Origin: Alphaproteobacteria bacterium
GTDB taxonomy: Bacteria; Pseudomonadota; Alphaproteobacteria; TMED109
DNA length: 64,000 nt
NCBI GenBank assembly: GCA_022825235.1
Contig: JAJDYI010000080.1
Location: 1 to 64,000 of the forward strand
Reading direction: 5' to 3'
A program made the translations under genes and the position numbers. Numbering within the stretch: position 1 is the stretch's first letter; every line of letters starts with the position of its first letter. This document shows, one piece after another, positions 34,257-43,659 of the stretch. Below the pieces are notes generated by a model. It was not told where the DNA came from and did no database searches. It saw only the letters and a list, made by a program, of their open reading frames with translations.

Positions 34257-35993
34257 TCAGGCACATTTAGGCCCGGCTGCCCCCAAGTCGAACGTCAACC
34301 AAGACCGTCCTGCAACACGAGCCTGTGGCTGAAACGGGGAGGCGGCCTTCACGTCGGCCGACATCGAGGGTTCCGGGATTCTCGAGAACGCGTCATTGCG
34401 CACCTGCGGGCGGCGGTCGATGCTCGCGGGGAGCCATGCGCGGGAGCTCGCCTCGGGTGCCACATTCACCCCCTCCATCGAGTGCGACGGCACCACGCAG
34501 GGTGTCTGCCCGCTTGCGTCGTTCAGCGGCACGGCAGCTTTGATGTCGTCAAAAAATCTCTCCGCCGTCAGTCCGGCGGGGCCGAGCACGCCACATACCT
34601 TCGGCGCCACGCCCGCGAGCGTGACGCATGCCCGGTCGCTCAACCGCGCGTCCAGCGTGTCGGCGAGCAAGATCACCTCGCCATCGATCCAGGTCGCAAG
34701 GATGTCGTCGTCCGTCGCCGTCAACACCGCCTCGTGGGGATTTCCGCCGGCGTACCTGACCAGCAACAGGTCCGCGCGCAGCCCCGGCCCGATCGCGCCG
34801 AAGCGGTCCTCGAGGCCCAGCGCGTAGGCCCCGTTGCTGGTGGCCATGCGCCACAGCGTTTCGCTGGACGGGTCCACGCCGGCGTCCTTCGTCACCCGGC
34901 TCGCGCAGTTGATCTCCTCGCGCATGTTGAACGATCCGCTCGGCGACCAGTCGGTCGACAGGGCGATCCGCACACCCGCTTCCAGCGCGCCCGCGATGTC
35001 GACGGTTTGGCCGTACAGCGCGAGATTGGAGCGGGGCGACCACACCAGCGTCACGTCCGACGCCTGCATCACCGCGTAGTCTTCCCGGTCCGTGGCCACT
35101 CCGTGCACCATGGCGTAGCGTCGGTCGCGCCGTTGCACGCGCTCCAGGTAGCGCGCCACCTCGGCCCGGGCCGCGCAGCTCGACCGCCGGCCCTCGCCGA
35201 CATGCGGGACGTAGGCCATGAACACCGGACTGGCGCCGATCGCCAACTGGAACCGAAACGCCGGCCCGCCGGCGCATTCATCCTTCAGGTCCTCGACCAC
35301 GTGCGGCGAGAACGGGAAGGTCGAGACGTCCGCCTCCGCGTCGTAGAGCGCCGCGTCGCCGTGCCGCTTGCGGCGGTTGACGTTGCGGATCACGCCGGGC
35401 ACGCCGCCCGAGCCCGCGATCGCGGTCGCGCCGCCGAGCAGGTGTCTGAGCTCCATGGCGACGAGGATCGCCGTCGAGCGCGGGTCGCCGGCCGTGAAGC
35501 GGATCGGCGCCGGCGCCGGCAGTCGCAGTTTGCCGTTGATGCCGAGGCGCCATTCGTCCCGGTGGGCATAGCCCGGATTCAGATTGGCGTCGGGAAAGGC
35601 GTAGCTATAGGCCGGGTGCTCATGGGGGTTGACGAAGCCGGGCGACAGCACGGCCCTCCCGCGGCAGTCGAGCACGGCGGCGTCGGGATGGGCGGCCCGC
35701 ACGGTATCCACCGGCGCCACTGCGCCAATGCTGCCGTCCTCGCGGATGTGCGCGGCGTGGCCCGGCCTGCTGCCGTCGGGCAGCAGCATCTCCGCGGCGA
35801 CGATCAGTCCCGGAACGGGCCCGTCGGTTCCTGTTGCCGGCGTGAAGTCGCAGTGCCGGTCGGTTGCCGGCCCCGTGCCGGCGGCGGCGTCGGAAACGGG
35901 TGCGGCGCCCGCGCACAGCGACAGGGCCAGCAGCCAGGACGCCAGGTGGGGCCCAACAGTTCGGGAGGCGGGCGGTGAAGCAGCAGGGAGCAT
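34257..35993 (-). CDS. Exported amidohydrolase family protein
   Basis: A 578-residue metal-dependent hydrolase. A hydrophobic export signal (HLASWLLALSLCAGAAP) is followed by the TIM-barrel amidohydrolase domain: VLSPGFVNPHEHPAY with the HxH metal ligands (His124, His126), YAMVHGVATD, LALYGQTVDIAGALEAGVRI, and the late aspartate in STDWSPSGSFN. The C-terminal 110 residues, after the amidohydrolase composite domain, are unassigned. ATG 35993 has GAAGG nine bases before it; the ATG nine bases earlier abuts that site and is less likely. Placed before the receptor pair, it may process their ligand outside the cytoplasm. Confidence 0.85.
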   Translation of the reverse strand: MLPAASPPASRTVGPHLASWLLALSLCAGAAPVSDAAAGTGPATDRHCDFTPATGTDGPVPGLIVAAEMLLPDGSRPGHAAHIREDGSIGAVAPVDTVRAAHPDAAVLDCRGRAVLSPGFVNPHEHPAYSYAFPDANLNPGYAHRDEWRLGINGKLRLPAPAPIRFTAGDPRSTAILVAMELRHLLGGATAIAGSGGVPGVIRNVNRRKRHGDAALYDAEADVSTFPFSPHVVEDLKDECAGGPAFRFQLAIGASPVFMAYVPHVGEGRRSSCAARAEVARYLERVQRRDRRYAMVHGVATDREDYAVMQASDVTLVWSPRSNLALYGQTVDIAGALEAGVRIALSTDWSPSGSFNMREEINCASRVTKDAGVDPSSETLWRMATSNGAYALGLEDRFGAIGPGLRADLLLVRYAGGNPHEAVLTATDDDILATWIDGEVILLADTLDARLSDRACVTLAGVAPKVCGVLGPAGLTAERFFDDIKAAVPLNDASGQTPCVVPSHSMEGVNVAPEASSRAWLPASIDRRPQVRNDAFSRIPEPSMSADVKAASPFQPQARVAGRSWLTFDLGAAGPKCA

Positions 35994-36512
35994 TGTCAGC
36001 ATCCTTCACGGCGAAGCCGGCACCGAGGAATCCTGCGAGAGCATTCGTCGCGTCGGCGCCATGCGCCCGCGCGAGTAGAGCTTGCCCAAAGCCGCCGGAT
36101 CACCTTCCCATCCCACCCTGTCAAGTACGGGCTCGCCTGCCTCAGGCGCCCGTTCCATTCGCCGTTCTCTTCCCCCCGTCGGGGCGGCGTGTCACAGACC
36201 CGCGCGGCGACGTATACCGGACTTTTGATAATTTAGCCGTATCCGTTCTCGCCTATTTGATATCTGGCCTATCAACGTCCTGCCGGGTCGAGGCAGGCCG
36301 GTCCGCGCGGCAGGCGTCCCGCCCTTGGGTTTCGACCGCTGCACGCCGGGCGGGCGCGCTCGCGGCGTTTCGAGATGCCGGGCCAGCGCGCCTGCGGCAC
36401 CCGCGCGACGTCGCCGATGATCTGGAGGCCTGCGCGGCCGCAACGGATTGCGGGCCGTTCCGGCCCGGACCGCAGCGCGGGCTAGGGCGCGTCTGCTCTT
36501 CATGGAACCTTA
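35994..36512. other. Gene-poor stretch of about 520 bases
   Basis: Nothing coding is supported. An AT-richer segment at 36215-36275 (CTTTTGATAATTTAG and CTATTTGATATC) could hold the promoter of the amidohydrolase or an insertion scar. Confidence 0.35.
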
Positions 36513-36670
36513 TCCTGCGACGCCGGGTTCGATGGTGCCGAGCAGGTCTTTCTGGTACCGCCGGACAACTTCGATGGGGCGTTTCCGGACGTGGCATATT
36601 CCGCGCCGGATCGTGGGGGCGATGTGCTCGACAGAGTTGAAATCCGGCGAAGGTGGCGGCACCAACCTGG
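36513..36670 (-). mobile_element. Remnant of an IS630-type transposase
   Basis: The minus strand reads VPPPSPDFNSVEHIAPTIRR then GICHVRKRPIEVVRRYQKDL. It matches the C-terminal block of IS630/Tc1-mariner transposases, where (L)PPYSPDLNPIE carries the last catalytic acidic residue and is followed by a W-x-x-x-K helix. The rest of the transposase and any terminal repeats are not visible. It is a dead fragment just upstream of the Tsx-like gene. Confidence 0.75.
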
Positions 36671-36793
36671 CCGTGCCCCCTGCACTGTGGGCTGCCCGGT
36701 GCATGATTTCGCTCGTGGCGGCATTTCCCGTGACTGGACAACGGTCTGTCCGGTCACGGGGTTGCCCGCAGACTGCCAAGGAGTAAGGATCCG

Positions 36794-37597
36794 ATGCCAG
36801 TGAGAAGCAACGGGCAGTTTTTCGCGTTTCCGACACGGCTCGGGATTGCCGTGCTGGGGCTACTCACCTGCGTCTGCGCCCCGGCACAGGCCACCGATTG
36901 GAGCGACACCGAGTTTCATTTCCAGCTCGGCCGTCTGGATGCCCCCTCCTTCGCTGGCGGCGGCCGCGCCCTGCACGTGATCTACACGCTACAGCACGCG
37001 AGCGGGTGGAAATATGGCGACAACTTCTTCTTCGTCGACGTCGTGGACTCGCGGCAGCCCGGCTCTCCCGACGTCGACTTCTACGGCGAAGCCTACGCGA
37101 ACTTCAGCCTCGGCAAGGTCACCGGCGACCGTATCGGCGCCGGTCCGGTCGCGGATGTCGGGCTGCTCGGCGGCTTCAACTGGGCCGTGGACGCGAAGGT
37201 CCGAAAGTATGTGGCCGGCGTACGGATGACGCTCGGCCTCGAGGGTTTCGCGTTCGCGAACCTCGACGTCGCGGCCCTCATCGACGACAGCAAGGGGCTC
37301 GCGTCCGGCGGAGCGCCCAGGGAGAACGACACGATCCTCGTCGACTTCAACTTCGCACGGCCGTTCAGGATCGGCACGGCGGACTTCAGCATCGAGGGCC
37401 ACATCGAGTACGTCGGCGAGCGGACCAACGAACTCGGTGGCAAAGTGGAATCGTGGATCCTGGCGCAGCCCCAGTTGCAGTGGCACTTGACTGACCGGAT
37501 CGCGCTCGGAATCGAGTACCAGTTCTGGATGAACAAGCTGGGCGACCGGGACACCGACGAGAACGCCGTACAAGCCCTGTTTGTATGGAACCTCTGA
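36794..37597 (+). CDS. Tsx-like nucleoside-specific outer-membrane channel
   Basis: A 267-residue outer-membrane barrel with a signal peptide (GIAVLGLLTCVCAPAQA). The mature start WSDTEFHFQLGRL and GWKYGDNFFFVDVVDS, DVDFYGEAYANFSLGKVTG and the end FWMNKLGDRDTDENAVQALF resemble the Tsx/nucleoside-binding channel family. AAGGAG precedes the ATG. The end VWNL is a typical barrel terminus. Passage of nucleosides is inferred from the family. The IS630 remnant just upstream may have displaced the original promoter. Confidence 0.8.
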   Translation: MPVRSNGQFFAFPTRLGIAVLGLLTCVCAPAQATDWSDTEFHFQLGRLDAPSFAGGGRALHVIYTLQHASGWKYGDNFFFVDVVDSRQPGSPDVDFYGEAYANFSLGKVTGDRIGAGPVADVGLLGGFNWAVDAKVRKYVAGVRMTLGLEGFAFANLDVAALIDDSKGLASGGAPRENDTILVDFNFARPFRIGTADFSIEGHIEYVGERTNELGGKVESWILAQPQLQWHLTDRIALGIEYQFWMNKLGDRDTDENAVQALFVWNL

Positions 37598-37743
37598 AAC
37601 TTGCTCTGATCCCTGCCTGGTCGCGCTAACGCGTGAGCTCAGGCGACACCGCGATCGTCGACAATCTCGCGAGCCACGAAAGCAAGGCCGTGCGCCAAGC
37701 CGTCTGCGACGCCCGCCAAGGTTCCACGTAGAACAGATCCGCT

Positions 37744-38637
37744 CTAGAACTCGACGCGGAGCGTCGCCAGCCATGCGCGGATCCGGTAGTCGGCGGTGGT
37801 TTCATCGATCCTGACAGGGATTTCCCTCCGGGTACCGTCCTCGCGGTACCTGACGATCGCGATGTCGCCGATGTCAGTCCGGATGGCTCCCGCATCGGCA
37901 TACCGGTAGCTCAGGTCGAGGTTGATCCTCCCGCTGATCGGTATCGCAATCCCCGCCGTCAGCATCCAGGTGAAATTCTGCCCGCTTCCGCCGGGAAGCG
38001 CGGTGAAGGGGATTTCGCCACCCGGACCCCGCCGCAGGCTGCCGCGCGGATCGTCCGGTTCGGGAAAGCGTTGCACGTAGCCGCCCAGGCGATAGCTGGT
38101 GATGCCCAGTCCGGCGCCCAGGAAGGGCCGCACGGTGCGGCCCGGGGCGATCTCCCATCCCGGGAAATCATGGAACCCGGCGAGGAGGAGCTGGTGGGTG
38201 TCCAGTCTTGCCCGGGACGGCTGGACCTCGCCCGAGGCGCGGTAGTTCGTGCCGCCGCGCCAGTCGAGGGCGCGGGCCGCAGCGAGTTCCAGCTGGGCGC
38301 GCAGCCGATGTGGCAACCGGAGGCCCCCCGCCAGATGGAACTGCAGACCGTTGTCGACCGCTCCGGCATCGAAGAGTTGCCCGGATCCGTAAAGCGCAGC
38401 ATGACCGGCGTCCCGGCCATCGACGAACCGGGTGTCGTGCGAGCGGACCCGGGCCATCCCGACGCTCAGATAGGGGACAGTCCCGGCCGGCACCGCGTCG
38501 GCGGCGGCGAGGCTGGTCGCGGAATCATCAGCCGCTTCGGCGGATGCGCCTGTCCAGTCCTGGATCGTCAGGATCCACACCGCGACGAGAACCGGCGGAA
38601 CCGCCCGTAGATTGCTCCAGCTGCTATTCCGATGCAT
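37744..38637 (-). CDS. Outer-membrane beta-barrel protein (opacity-like)
   Basis: A 297-residue predicted small barrel with an N-terminal export signal (AVPPVLVAVWILTIQDWTG) and alternating strands: RPFLGAGLGITSYRLGGYVQ, NFTWMLTAGIAIPISGRINL, DLSYRYADAGAI, RIRAWLATLRVEF. The C-terminal aromatic residue and strand pattern suit Omp25/opacity-type barrels. ATG 38637 follows AGGAGG five bases upstream. Role unknown; adhesin or porin-like functions occur in the family. It is convergent with the Tsx-like gene. Confidence 0.75.
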   Translation of the reverse strand: MHRNSSWSNLRAVPPVLVAVWILTIQDWTGASAEAADDSATSLAAADAVPAGTVPYLSVGMARVRSHDTRFVDGRDAGHAALYGSGQLFDAGAVDNGLQFHLAGGLRLPHRLRAQLELAAARALDWRGGTNYRASGEVQPSRARLDTHQLLLAGFHDFPGWEIAPGRTVRPFLGAGLGITSYRLGGYVQRFPEPDDPRGSLRRGPGGEIPFTALPGGSGQNFTWMLTAGIAIPISGRINLDLSYRYADAGAIRTDIGDIAIVRYREDGTRREIPVRIDETTADYRIRAWLATLRVEF

Positions 38638-40139
38638 GGCCGCCTCCTGCCGCTCGTCCGTCGGTCGGCGCGCACTATGCACCAGGCGGCGTGGATGGGG
38701 ATCGACCGCCCGTCCTGTGGGCAGGCACACGATCAGCCTGCCGGGCGACGGCCTGCCAGCGGTCACGGGTCGCGCCTGCTGGGAGAGCTGGGCGCGGAAG
38801 GGGCCGGCGGTGTCGATCGGGAACGGTGCGCGGGTTGGGGGCTCGCGATGGACCGCCGGCGGATGGAACAGGATGCCCTGTTTCCCGCGCGTCCCGCCGG
38901 GCGCTGTTCGACCGGCGGGGCGAGTTCACCGGCTGGCCGACGAACGAAGGGCAACTGCCGGTGGTGCTTGCGGCGCCGGGCGATTCGTGCGCGCAGCCGG
39001 CGTGGGATTCGGTCGCGGATTTGGTGGTACCGCTGTTCGGCTCCGCTCCTTCACGGGCCGGGTGCGGAGATCAGGGCAGTTCGCGCGCGACCGGATACCG
39101 CCCCGGGGAGCACTACCGGTGGCCCTCGGTCGCCGGTCCGGCCGCACCGGCGGATTGAGGGAGAGGTTTATCTGAAAGAGATGTTATCGGCGCCAAGAGA
39201 TACAGACAGTTTATGCAGCATTCGCTATAGGACCAGCTGTCACTGCGTCCGGCACGTTTGGTTCTGCCGGTCCGGTCAGCAGCTGGCGGGTCTGCAAGGG
39301 GCCTATTGAGGAGAGTCACAATTCGGCCTGATCAGTTCTTCACGTTTGCCGCGTTCAAGGCGATCGGGTGTCAAGGCTGCCGTCGTTGGTTCTGTAACCT
39401 CGTGCGCTGCCTGCACTTCGGCGCGGCGGCGGCAGCCTGTCCGGATTGTGACTCTCTTCAATTGGCCCCTTGGCGGGCAACGCGTGCCCATGCGCTCGGA
39501 GGATCGAACGGCATCGGTCCCATGGCGTTCGGGCGTGACCGGACGAGGCCTGCCTGCGTGAAGAGGCAGCGGTTGTCCCGGTGAGCGGCGAAGAGCGTGT
39601 GGCGGTGCCGGCCGTCGGACTGGCGCGGCCGGGCACGTGGGCGGCCGGAGCGATTCCATTTGGCGAACTGCGGGTGGCCGCCGGGGCGGCTCGACGGGCG
39701 CGTCGGATGGGACGAGTCTGGCGGGCGGTGCTTCGGCCGGGATGGACCCGGCTGCCTGCGACGCGTGCAAGAGGCGTCTGGCTGTGAAATCTGCGACTCT
39801 CGCGGCGCCTGCGGCGGACGACGACCCGCCCGGCGGGCGTTGGCGCATGGCGGGCCGGGCCGCCACGCGCCGCCAAGCGGTCCGCATGATCGGGGAGCAC
39901 TGGCCGCGGTGGGTACGACACCTACGTCCGGGGCGGCAGGATTCTCGCGGACGTGGCGTTCAGCGAACTGGTCGAGGTCGGTGGCGACGGGAACGTGGTG
40001 GCGCACCTGGACCTGGGCGAGGATGACGGCGACCCAAGTGCCCGCTGCTCCCTTTTGAACGAGAACTCACGTTCTGCGGCCTGCATTGCGGTTCTCTCCA
40101 CCGCGCTGGTCGCCGTCCGGCTTCTGGCAACCTACCGAG
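38638..40139. other. Long gene-poor stretch, about 1.5 kb, with decayed coding fragments
   Basis: No intact gene is supported. Two pieces read like broken protein: 38880-39158 (+), with RRALFDRRGEFTGWPTNEGQ, and about 39916-40035 (+), reading GYDTYVRGGRILADVAFSEL then VEVGGDGNVVAHLDLGED. Neither has a sensible start and I cannot name a family. They look like remains of genes lost before the kinase gene. Confidence 0.4.
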
Positions 40140-40210
40140 CATCAAATAAACAATTCGTACAATATTTGCCCAAAATTCTATCAGCTTAGTAACTAGTGCA
40201 GTATAGTCGG
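40140..40210 (+). promoter_or_regulatory. AT-rich upstream region of the hybrid kinase, duplicated at 50.9 kb
   Basis: An AT-rich block in GC-rich surroundings (CAAATAAACAATTCGTACAA, ATATTTGCCC, AATTCTATCAGC). It begins after CAACCTAC, and the same order (CCAACCTAC, AATAAAC, CGTAT, ATTCTATCG) is found at 50940-51001 before the degraded kinase copy. It probably holds the kinase promoter; TACAAT at 40159-40164 is a candidate -10 box. Confidence 0.5.
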
Positions 40211-40336
40211 TGCGCCCGGGCAGCGGCGCGGGCATCCGCCACGCGAACGTCCGAAACGCGCTGCCGGCCCGTCGCCAGAGGGCCTCCGGAGGCCCGCCCG
40301 TCTCGGGCACCGACCGGGGCGGGAACGGAGGAACGC

Positions 40337-42694
40337 TTGGACGAGACCAGCGAACCGGCACGCGAGGTCGAGGCGCCGCGCGAACGCATCTCGGCGCTCA
40401 GCGCGGCGATCCTGCGCATCAACGCGAGCCTCGACGTCACCACTGTCCTGCAGGAGGCGGTGGACAGCGCCCGCGCGCTCACCGCCGCTCGCTACGGCAT
40501 CATCACGACCATCAACGAGACCGGCGAGGCGCGCGACTTCGTCTCCTCCGGCTTCACCGAGGAGGAGCACCGCCAGTTTCTCGAGTGGGCGGACGGACCG
40601 AAGCTCTTCGCACACCTGCGCGACCTCCCGGGCCCCGTCCGCCTCACCGACCTCCCGGCACTGGTCCGCTCGCTCGGCTTCTCCCCGGACCTGATGCGAT
40701 CCAAGACCTTCCAGGGCACGCCGATGCGCCACCGCGGCGAGACCGTCGGCCACTTCTTCCTCGCCGAGAAGGAAGGGGAGTCGACGTTCACCGACCAGGA
40801 CGAGGAAGTGCTGGCTCTGTTCGCCTCGCAGGCGGCCACCGCCATCGCCAACGCACGCAGCCACCACGACGAGCAGCGCGCGCGGGCCGACCTCGAGGCG
40901 CTGGTCGAGACTTCGCCGGTCGGCGTCGGGGTGTTCGATGCCCGAACCGGCCGTCCGGTGTCGTTCAACCGCGAGGCGCGGCGCATCGTCGAGGGGCTGC
41001 GCACCGCCGGCCGTCCCGTGGAGGCGTTGCTCGAGGAAGTGACCTGCCGCTTCGCCGACGGGAGCGAGGTCGAGCTCGCGCGGTTCCCCCTGGCCCGCAC
41101 GCTCGGCGGCGCAACCAAGATGCGCGCCGAGGAGATCGTGATCTCGGTGCCCGACGGGCGCAGCGTCAGGGCGCTCGTCAACGTGACTCCGATTCGTAGC
41201 GAGGACGGCGAGGTCATCTCGGTGGTCGTCACCATGCAGGACCTCGCCCCGCTCGAGGAGCTCGAGCGGCAGCGGGTGGAGTTCCTGGGGCTCGTGAGCC
41301 ACGAGCTGCGGACGCCGCTCGCGGCCATCAAGGGCTCGGCGGCCGCGGTGCTCGGCGCCGCTCCCGCCCTGCCGCAGGCCGAGGTGCAGCAGTTCTTCCG
41401 CATCATTGATGCGCAGGCCGACCACATGCAGGGGCTCATCGGGAACCTTTTGGACGCCGGGCGCATCGAGGCAGGGACGCTCTCGGTCGCCCCCGAGCCC
41501 TCGGAAGTGGCCACGCTCGTGGACCGCGCAAGGAGCGCATTCCTCAGCGCCGGCGCCCGGCACGCTGTTCGCATCGACCTGCCGGAGGAGCTGCCCCAGG
41601 TGATGGCCGACCGCGAGCGCATCGTGCAAGTGCTGAACAACCTGCTCGTGAACGCCGCCCGGCACTCTCCGGAGTCGGCGCCCATCCGGGTGGGGGCGGC
41701 ACGCGACGGCCCGCACGTGGCGGTCTCGGTCTCCGACGCGGGCCGGGGCGTGCCGCCGGAGATGCTGGGCCAGCTCTTTCGGAAGCACGTCGCGCTCACC
41801 GGGGGCGACACCCGGCAAGGAACCGCGGCGAGCGGGCTCGGGCTGGCGATCTGCAAGGGGTTGGTCGAGGCGCACGGGGGCCGGATCCGGGCCGAGAGCG
41901 ACGGCCTCGGTCGGGGCAGCCGGTTCACCTTCACCCTGCCGGCGGTCGAAGATGCCCGTGACGCCGCCGCCGCTCCGGCCGGCGCGCGGAGGCGTACGAC
42001 TGCCCCGGCGCGCGAGGCCGACCGCATCCTGGTGGTGGACGATGACCCGAAGGCGCTGCGCTACGTCCGCGACATCCTTACCGAGGCAGGTTATGCCCCG
42101 CTGGTGACGGGCGAGCACGAGGAGCTCGCCCGGATCATCCGCTCGGAGAAGCCCTCCCTGGTCCTGCTCGACCTGCTGCTGCCGGGCACGGACGGCATCG
42201 CCTTGATGGAAAGCGTGCCGGAGCTCACCGATCTGCCGGTCGTGTTCATCTCCGCCTACGGCCGCGACGAGACTGTCGCCAGGGCGCTCAGGGCTGGCGC
42301 GGCGGACTACATCGTCAAGCCGTTCTCGCCGACCGAACTCACCGCCAGGGTCGGGGCGGCGCTGCGCCGCGTCGCCCGCCCCGAGCCCTTCGAGTTCGAG
42401 GGCCTTGCCCTCCACTACGAGTCGCATCGGGTCGCGGTGGACGGGCGCGAGGTGTCGCTCACGGCCACCGAGTTCGAGCTTCTGCGCGTGCTCTCGCTCA
42501 ACGCGGGCCGCGTCGTGACTTACGAGACTCTCGAGCGACGCATCTGGGGCGACCGCGCGGCAGGCGACGCCAACCTGGTACGCAACTTCATCAAGAAGCT
42601 CAGGGCCAAGATCGGCGAGGATGCCGCGAACCCGACCTGGATCTTCAACGTGCGGGGCGTGGGCTACCGCATGGCGCGACCAGACGGGGACTGA
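40337..42694 (+). CDS. Hybrid regulator: GAF - histidine kinase - receiver - winged helix
   Basis: A 785-residue protein carrying a whole two-component system. GAF sensor (about 20-185; FQGTPMRHRGETVGHFFLAE, EEVLALFASQAATAIA), PAS-like linker (200-310), dimerisation/phospho-acceptor (VSHELRTPLAAIKG, His322), ATPase (NNLLVNAARHSPES, ASGLGLAICKGLVEAHGG), receiver (RILVVDDDP, acceptor Asp612 in LLDLLLPGTDG, lysine in YIVKPF), and an OmpR-type winged helix (about 690-785; SLTATEFELLRVLSLNAGRV, NPTWIFNVRGVGYRM). No membrane segment. I chose TTG 40337 for its GGAGG five bases upstream; the degraded copy has a TTG at the same place. Such kinase-to-DNA-binding fusions are uncommon. Confidence 0.92.
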   Translation: MDETSEPAREVEAPRERISALSAAILRINASLDVTTVLQEAVDSARALTAARYGIITTINETGEARDFVSSGFTEEEHRQFLEWADGPKLFAHLRDLPGPVRLTDLPALVRSLGFSPDLMRSKTFQGTPMRHRGETVGHFFLAEKEGESTFTDQDEEVLALFASQAATAIANARSHHDEQRARADLEALVETSPVGVGVFDARTGRPVSFNREARRIVEGLRTAGRPVEALLEEVTCRFADGSEVELARFPLARTLGGATKMRAEEIVISVPDGRSVRALVNVTPIRSEDGEVISVVVTMQDLAPLEELERQRVEFLGLVSHELRTPLAAIKGSAAAVLGAAPALPQAEVQQFFRIIDAQADHMQGLIGNLLDAGRIEAGTLSVAPEPSEVATLVDRARSAFLSAGARHAVRIDLPEELPQVMADRERIVQVLNNLLVNAARHSPESAPIRVGAARDGPHVAVSVSDAGRGVPPEMLGQLFRKHVALTGGDTRQGTAASGLGLAICKGLVEAHGGRIRAESDGLGRGSRFTFTLPAVEDARDAAAAPAGARRRTTAPAREADRILVVDDDPKALRYVRDILTEAGYAPLVTGEHEELARIIRSEKPSLVLLDLLLPGTDGIALMESVPELTDLPVVFISAYGRDETVARALRAGAADYIVKPFSPTELTARVGAALRRVARPEPFEFEGLALHYESHRVAVDGREVSLTATEFELLRVLSLNAGRVVTYETLERRIWGDRAAGDANLVRNFIKKLRAKIGEDAANPTWIFNVRGVGYRMARPDGD

Positions 42695-43043
42695 CGTCCG
42701 CACCCTGCCGGCCCGGACCAGGGCTCCGCCGGCGCCCCGCGCCCGCCCCGTCGCCACGGAGCGGCGACCCCGATGCGCGCTGTCGGCATGCGCCTCGCCG
42801 GGATCGGGTGACAGGGTGTTCTCGCCATGGCAGTCGCCATGGACGCTGCCCGGCGGGACCGCAAGCCGCTCCACCCGCGCTGCCTCGGTGCGTGCAAACC
42901 CGTCGAACCGGCGGGACTGCCGAATCTCACGAAAGCCACCCGTTCTCAGCTTAGTAGACAACCCTGCCTGCGCTGGGTGTTGATGCGGCGGACAGGTTGC
43001 CGTTTTACCCCTCGGGTTTCGCGATTGGCCCGGGGGAGATGGG
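42695..43043. other. Intergenic stretch after the kinase gene
   Basis: About 350 bases with no gene that I can support. The right end (42960-43043) probably belongs to the left side of the IS21 remnant, but no terminal inverted repeat is evident. Confidence 0.35.
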
Positions 43044-43370
43044 ATGGCACGGGGAAGGCTGCCGATGAGAAAGGTGAGGAAGATCCTTGCGTATCACTTT
43101 GACGAGCGCCGCAGTGCCCGGTCGATCGCGGTCCACTGCGGTCTCTCGCGCCGTTCGATAGCACAGACGCTGGAGCGGTTCGCGGCCTCGGGCCTGAGCT
43201 GGCCGGAGGCGGGCGCGCTGGACGACGCGGCGCTGGAGGGGGCGCTCTATCGCCGGTCCCACGCCGCGCAGTGGCCGGAGGTGGACTGGGCTGCGGTCGA
43301 GCAGGCGCTGTCGGGCCGCGGCGTGCGACCGTGGACCGCCGCCGCGGTCGCGCAGGGCGTGGCTCCGTGA
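43044..43370 (+). mobile_element. N-terminal fragment of an IS21-type IstA transposase
   Basis: The first about 90 residues of an IstA: MARGRLPMRKVRKILAYHFD, RSARSIAVHCGLSRRSIAQT (helix-turn-helix), GLSWPEAGALDDAALEGALY, PEVDWAAVEQALSGRGV. The frame then runs into unrelated sequence and stops at 43370; the catalytic core and istB are absent. An IS3 fragment follows at once, so this is a composite of broken insertion sequences. Confidence 0.8.
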
Positions 43371-43377
43371 CGGATCG

Positions 43378-43640
43378 GACGGGCGGCCGCGGCATGCCCA
43401 TCGGGACCGCGTCTGGTCGTACGACTTCGTGCAACACCGTGCGGATGCCGGCCGGGCGTTCCGGATCCTGGACATGCTGGACGAGTACACGCGCGGATGC
43501 GCGCCGGGCCGGATTCCGCGGGAACTCGCGTCGTGCAACGTGCGGCAGGCCTCTCAGAACTCTTCCCGCGCCATGGCATCCCCCCGCTTCATCGGGTCCG
43601 GGAACGGTTCTCCCTTCGGGGTCGGGCCCGCGCGGCGCTG
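43378..43640 (+). mobile_element. Fragment of an IS3-family transposase
   Basis: The plus strand reads DRVWSYDFVQHRADAGRAFR then ILDMLDEYTRGC, the start of the IS3-family integrase core (DxVWxxDFxxDxxxxGRxxRxLxxxDExTRxCL). After about 43545 a frame change continues the match as LSELFPRHGIPPLHRVRE (the usual text is LxxLFxxRGxPxxIRSDNG). Flanks and the rest are missing. Confidence 0.75.
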
Positions 43641-43659
43641 GGTCGCCGCGGCCATGCGC

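Noticed and set aside
40337-42694. Genetic-code change with TAG as sense codon
   Set aside because: TAG ends several intact genes at the expected place (trbI, hicA at 8.5 kb, the first TonB receptor), so the three internal TAG codons are better explained as mutations.
40193-42961. 922-residue minus-strand frame opposite the kinase gene
   Set aside because: The plus strand has unambiguous kinase, receiver and winged-helix motifs; the complementary frame is a codon-bias artefact.
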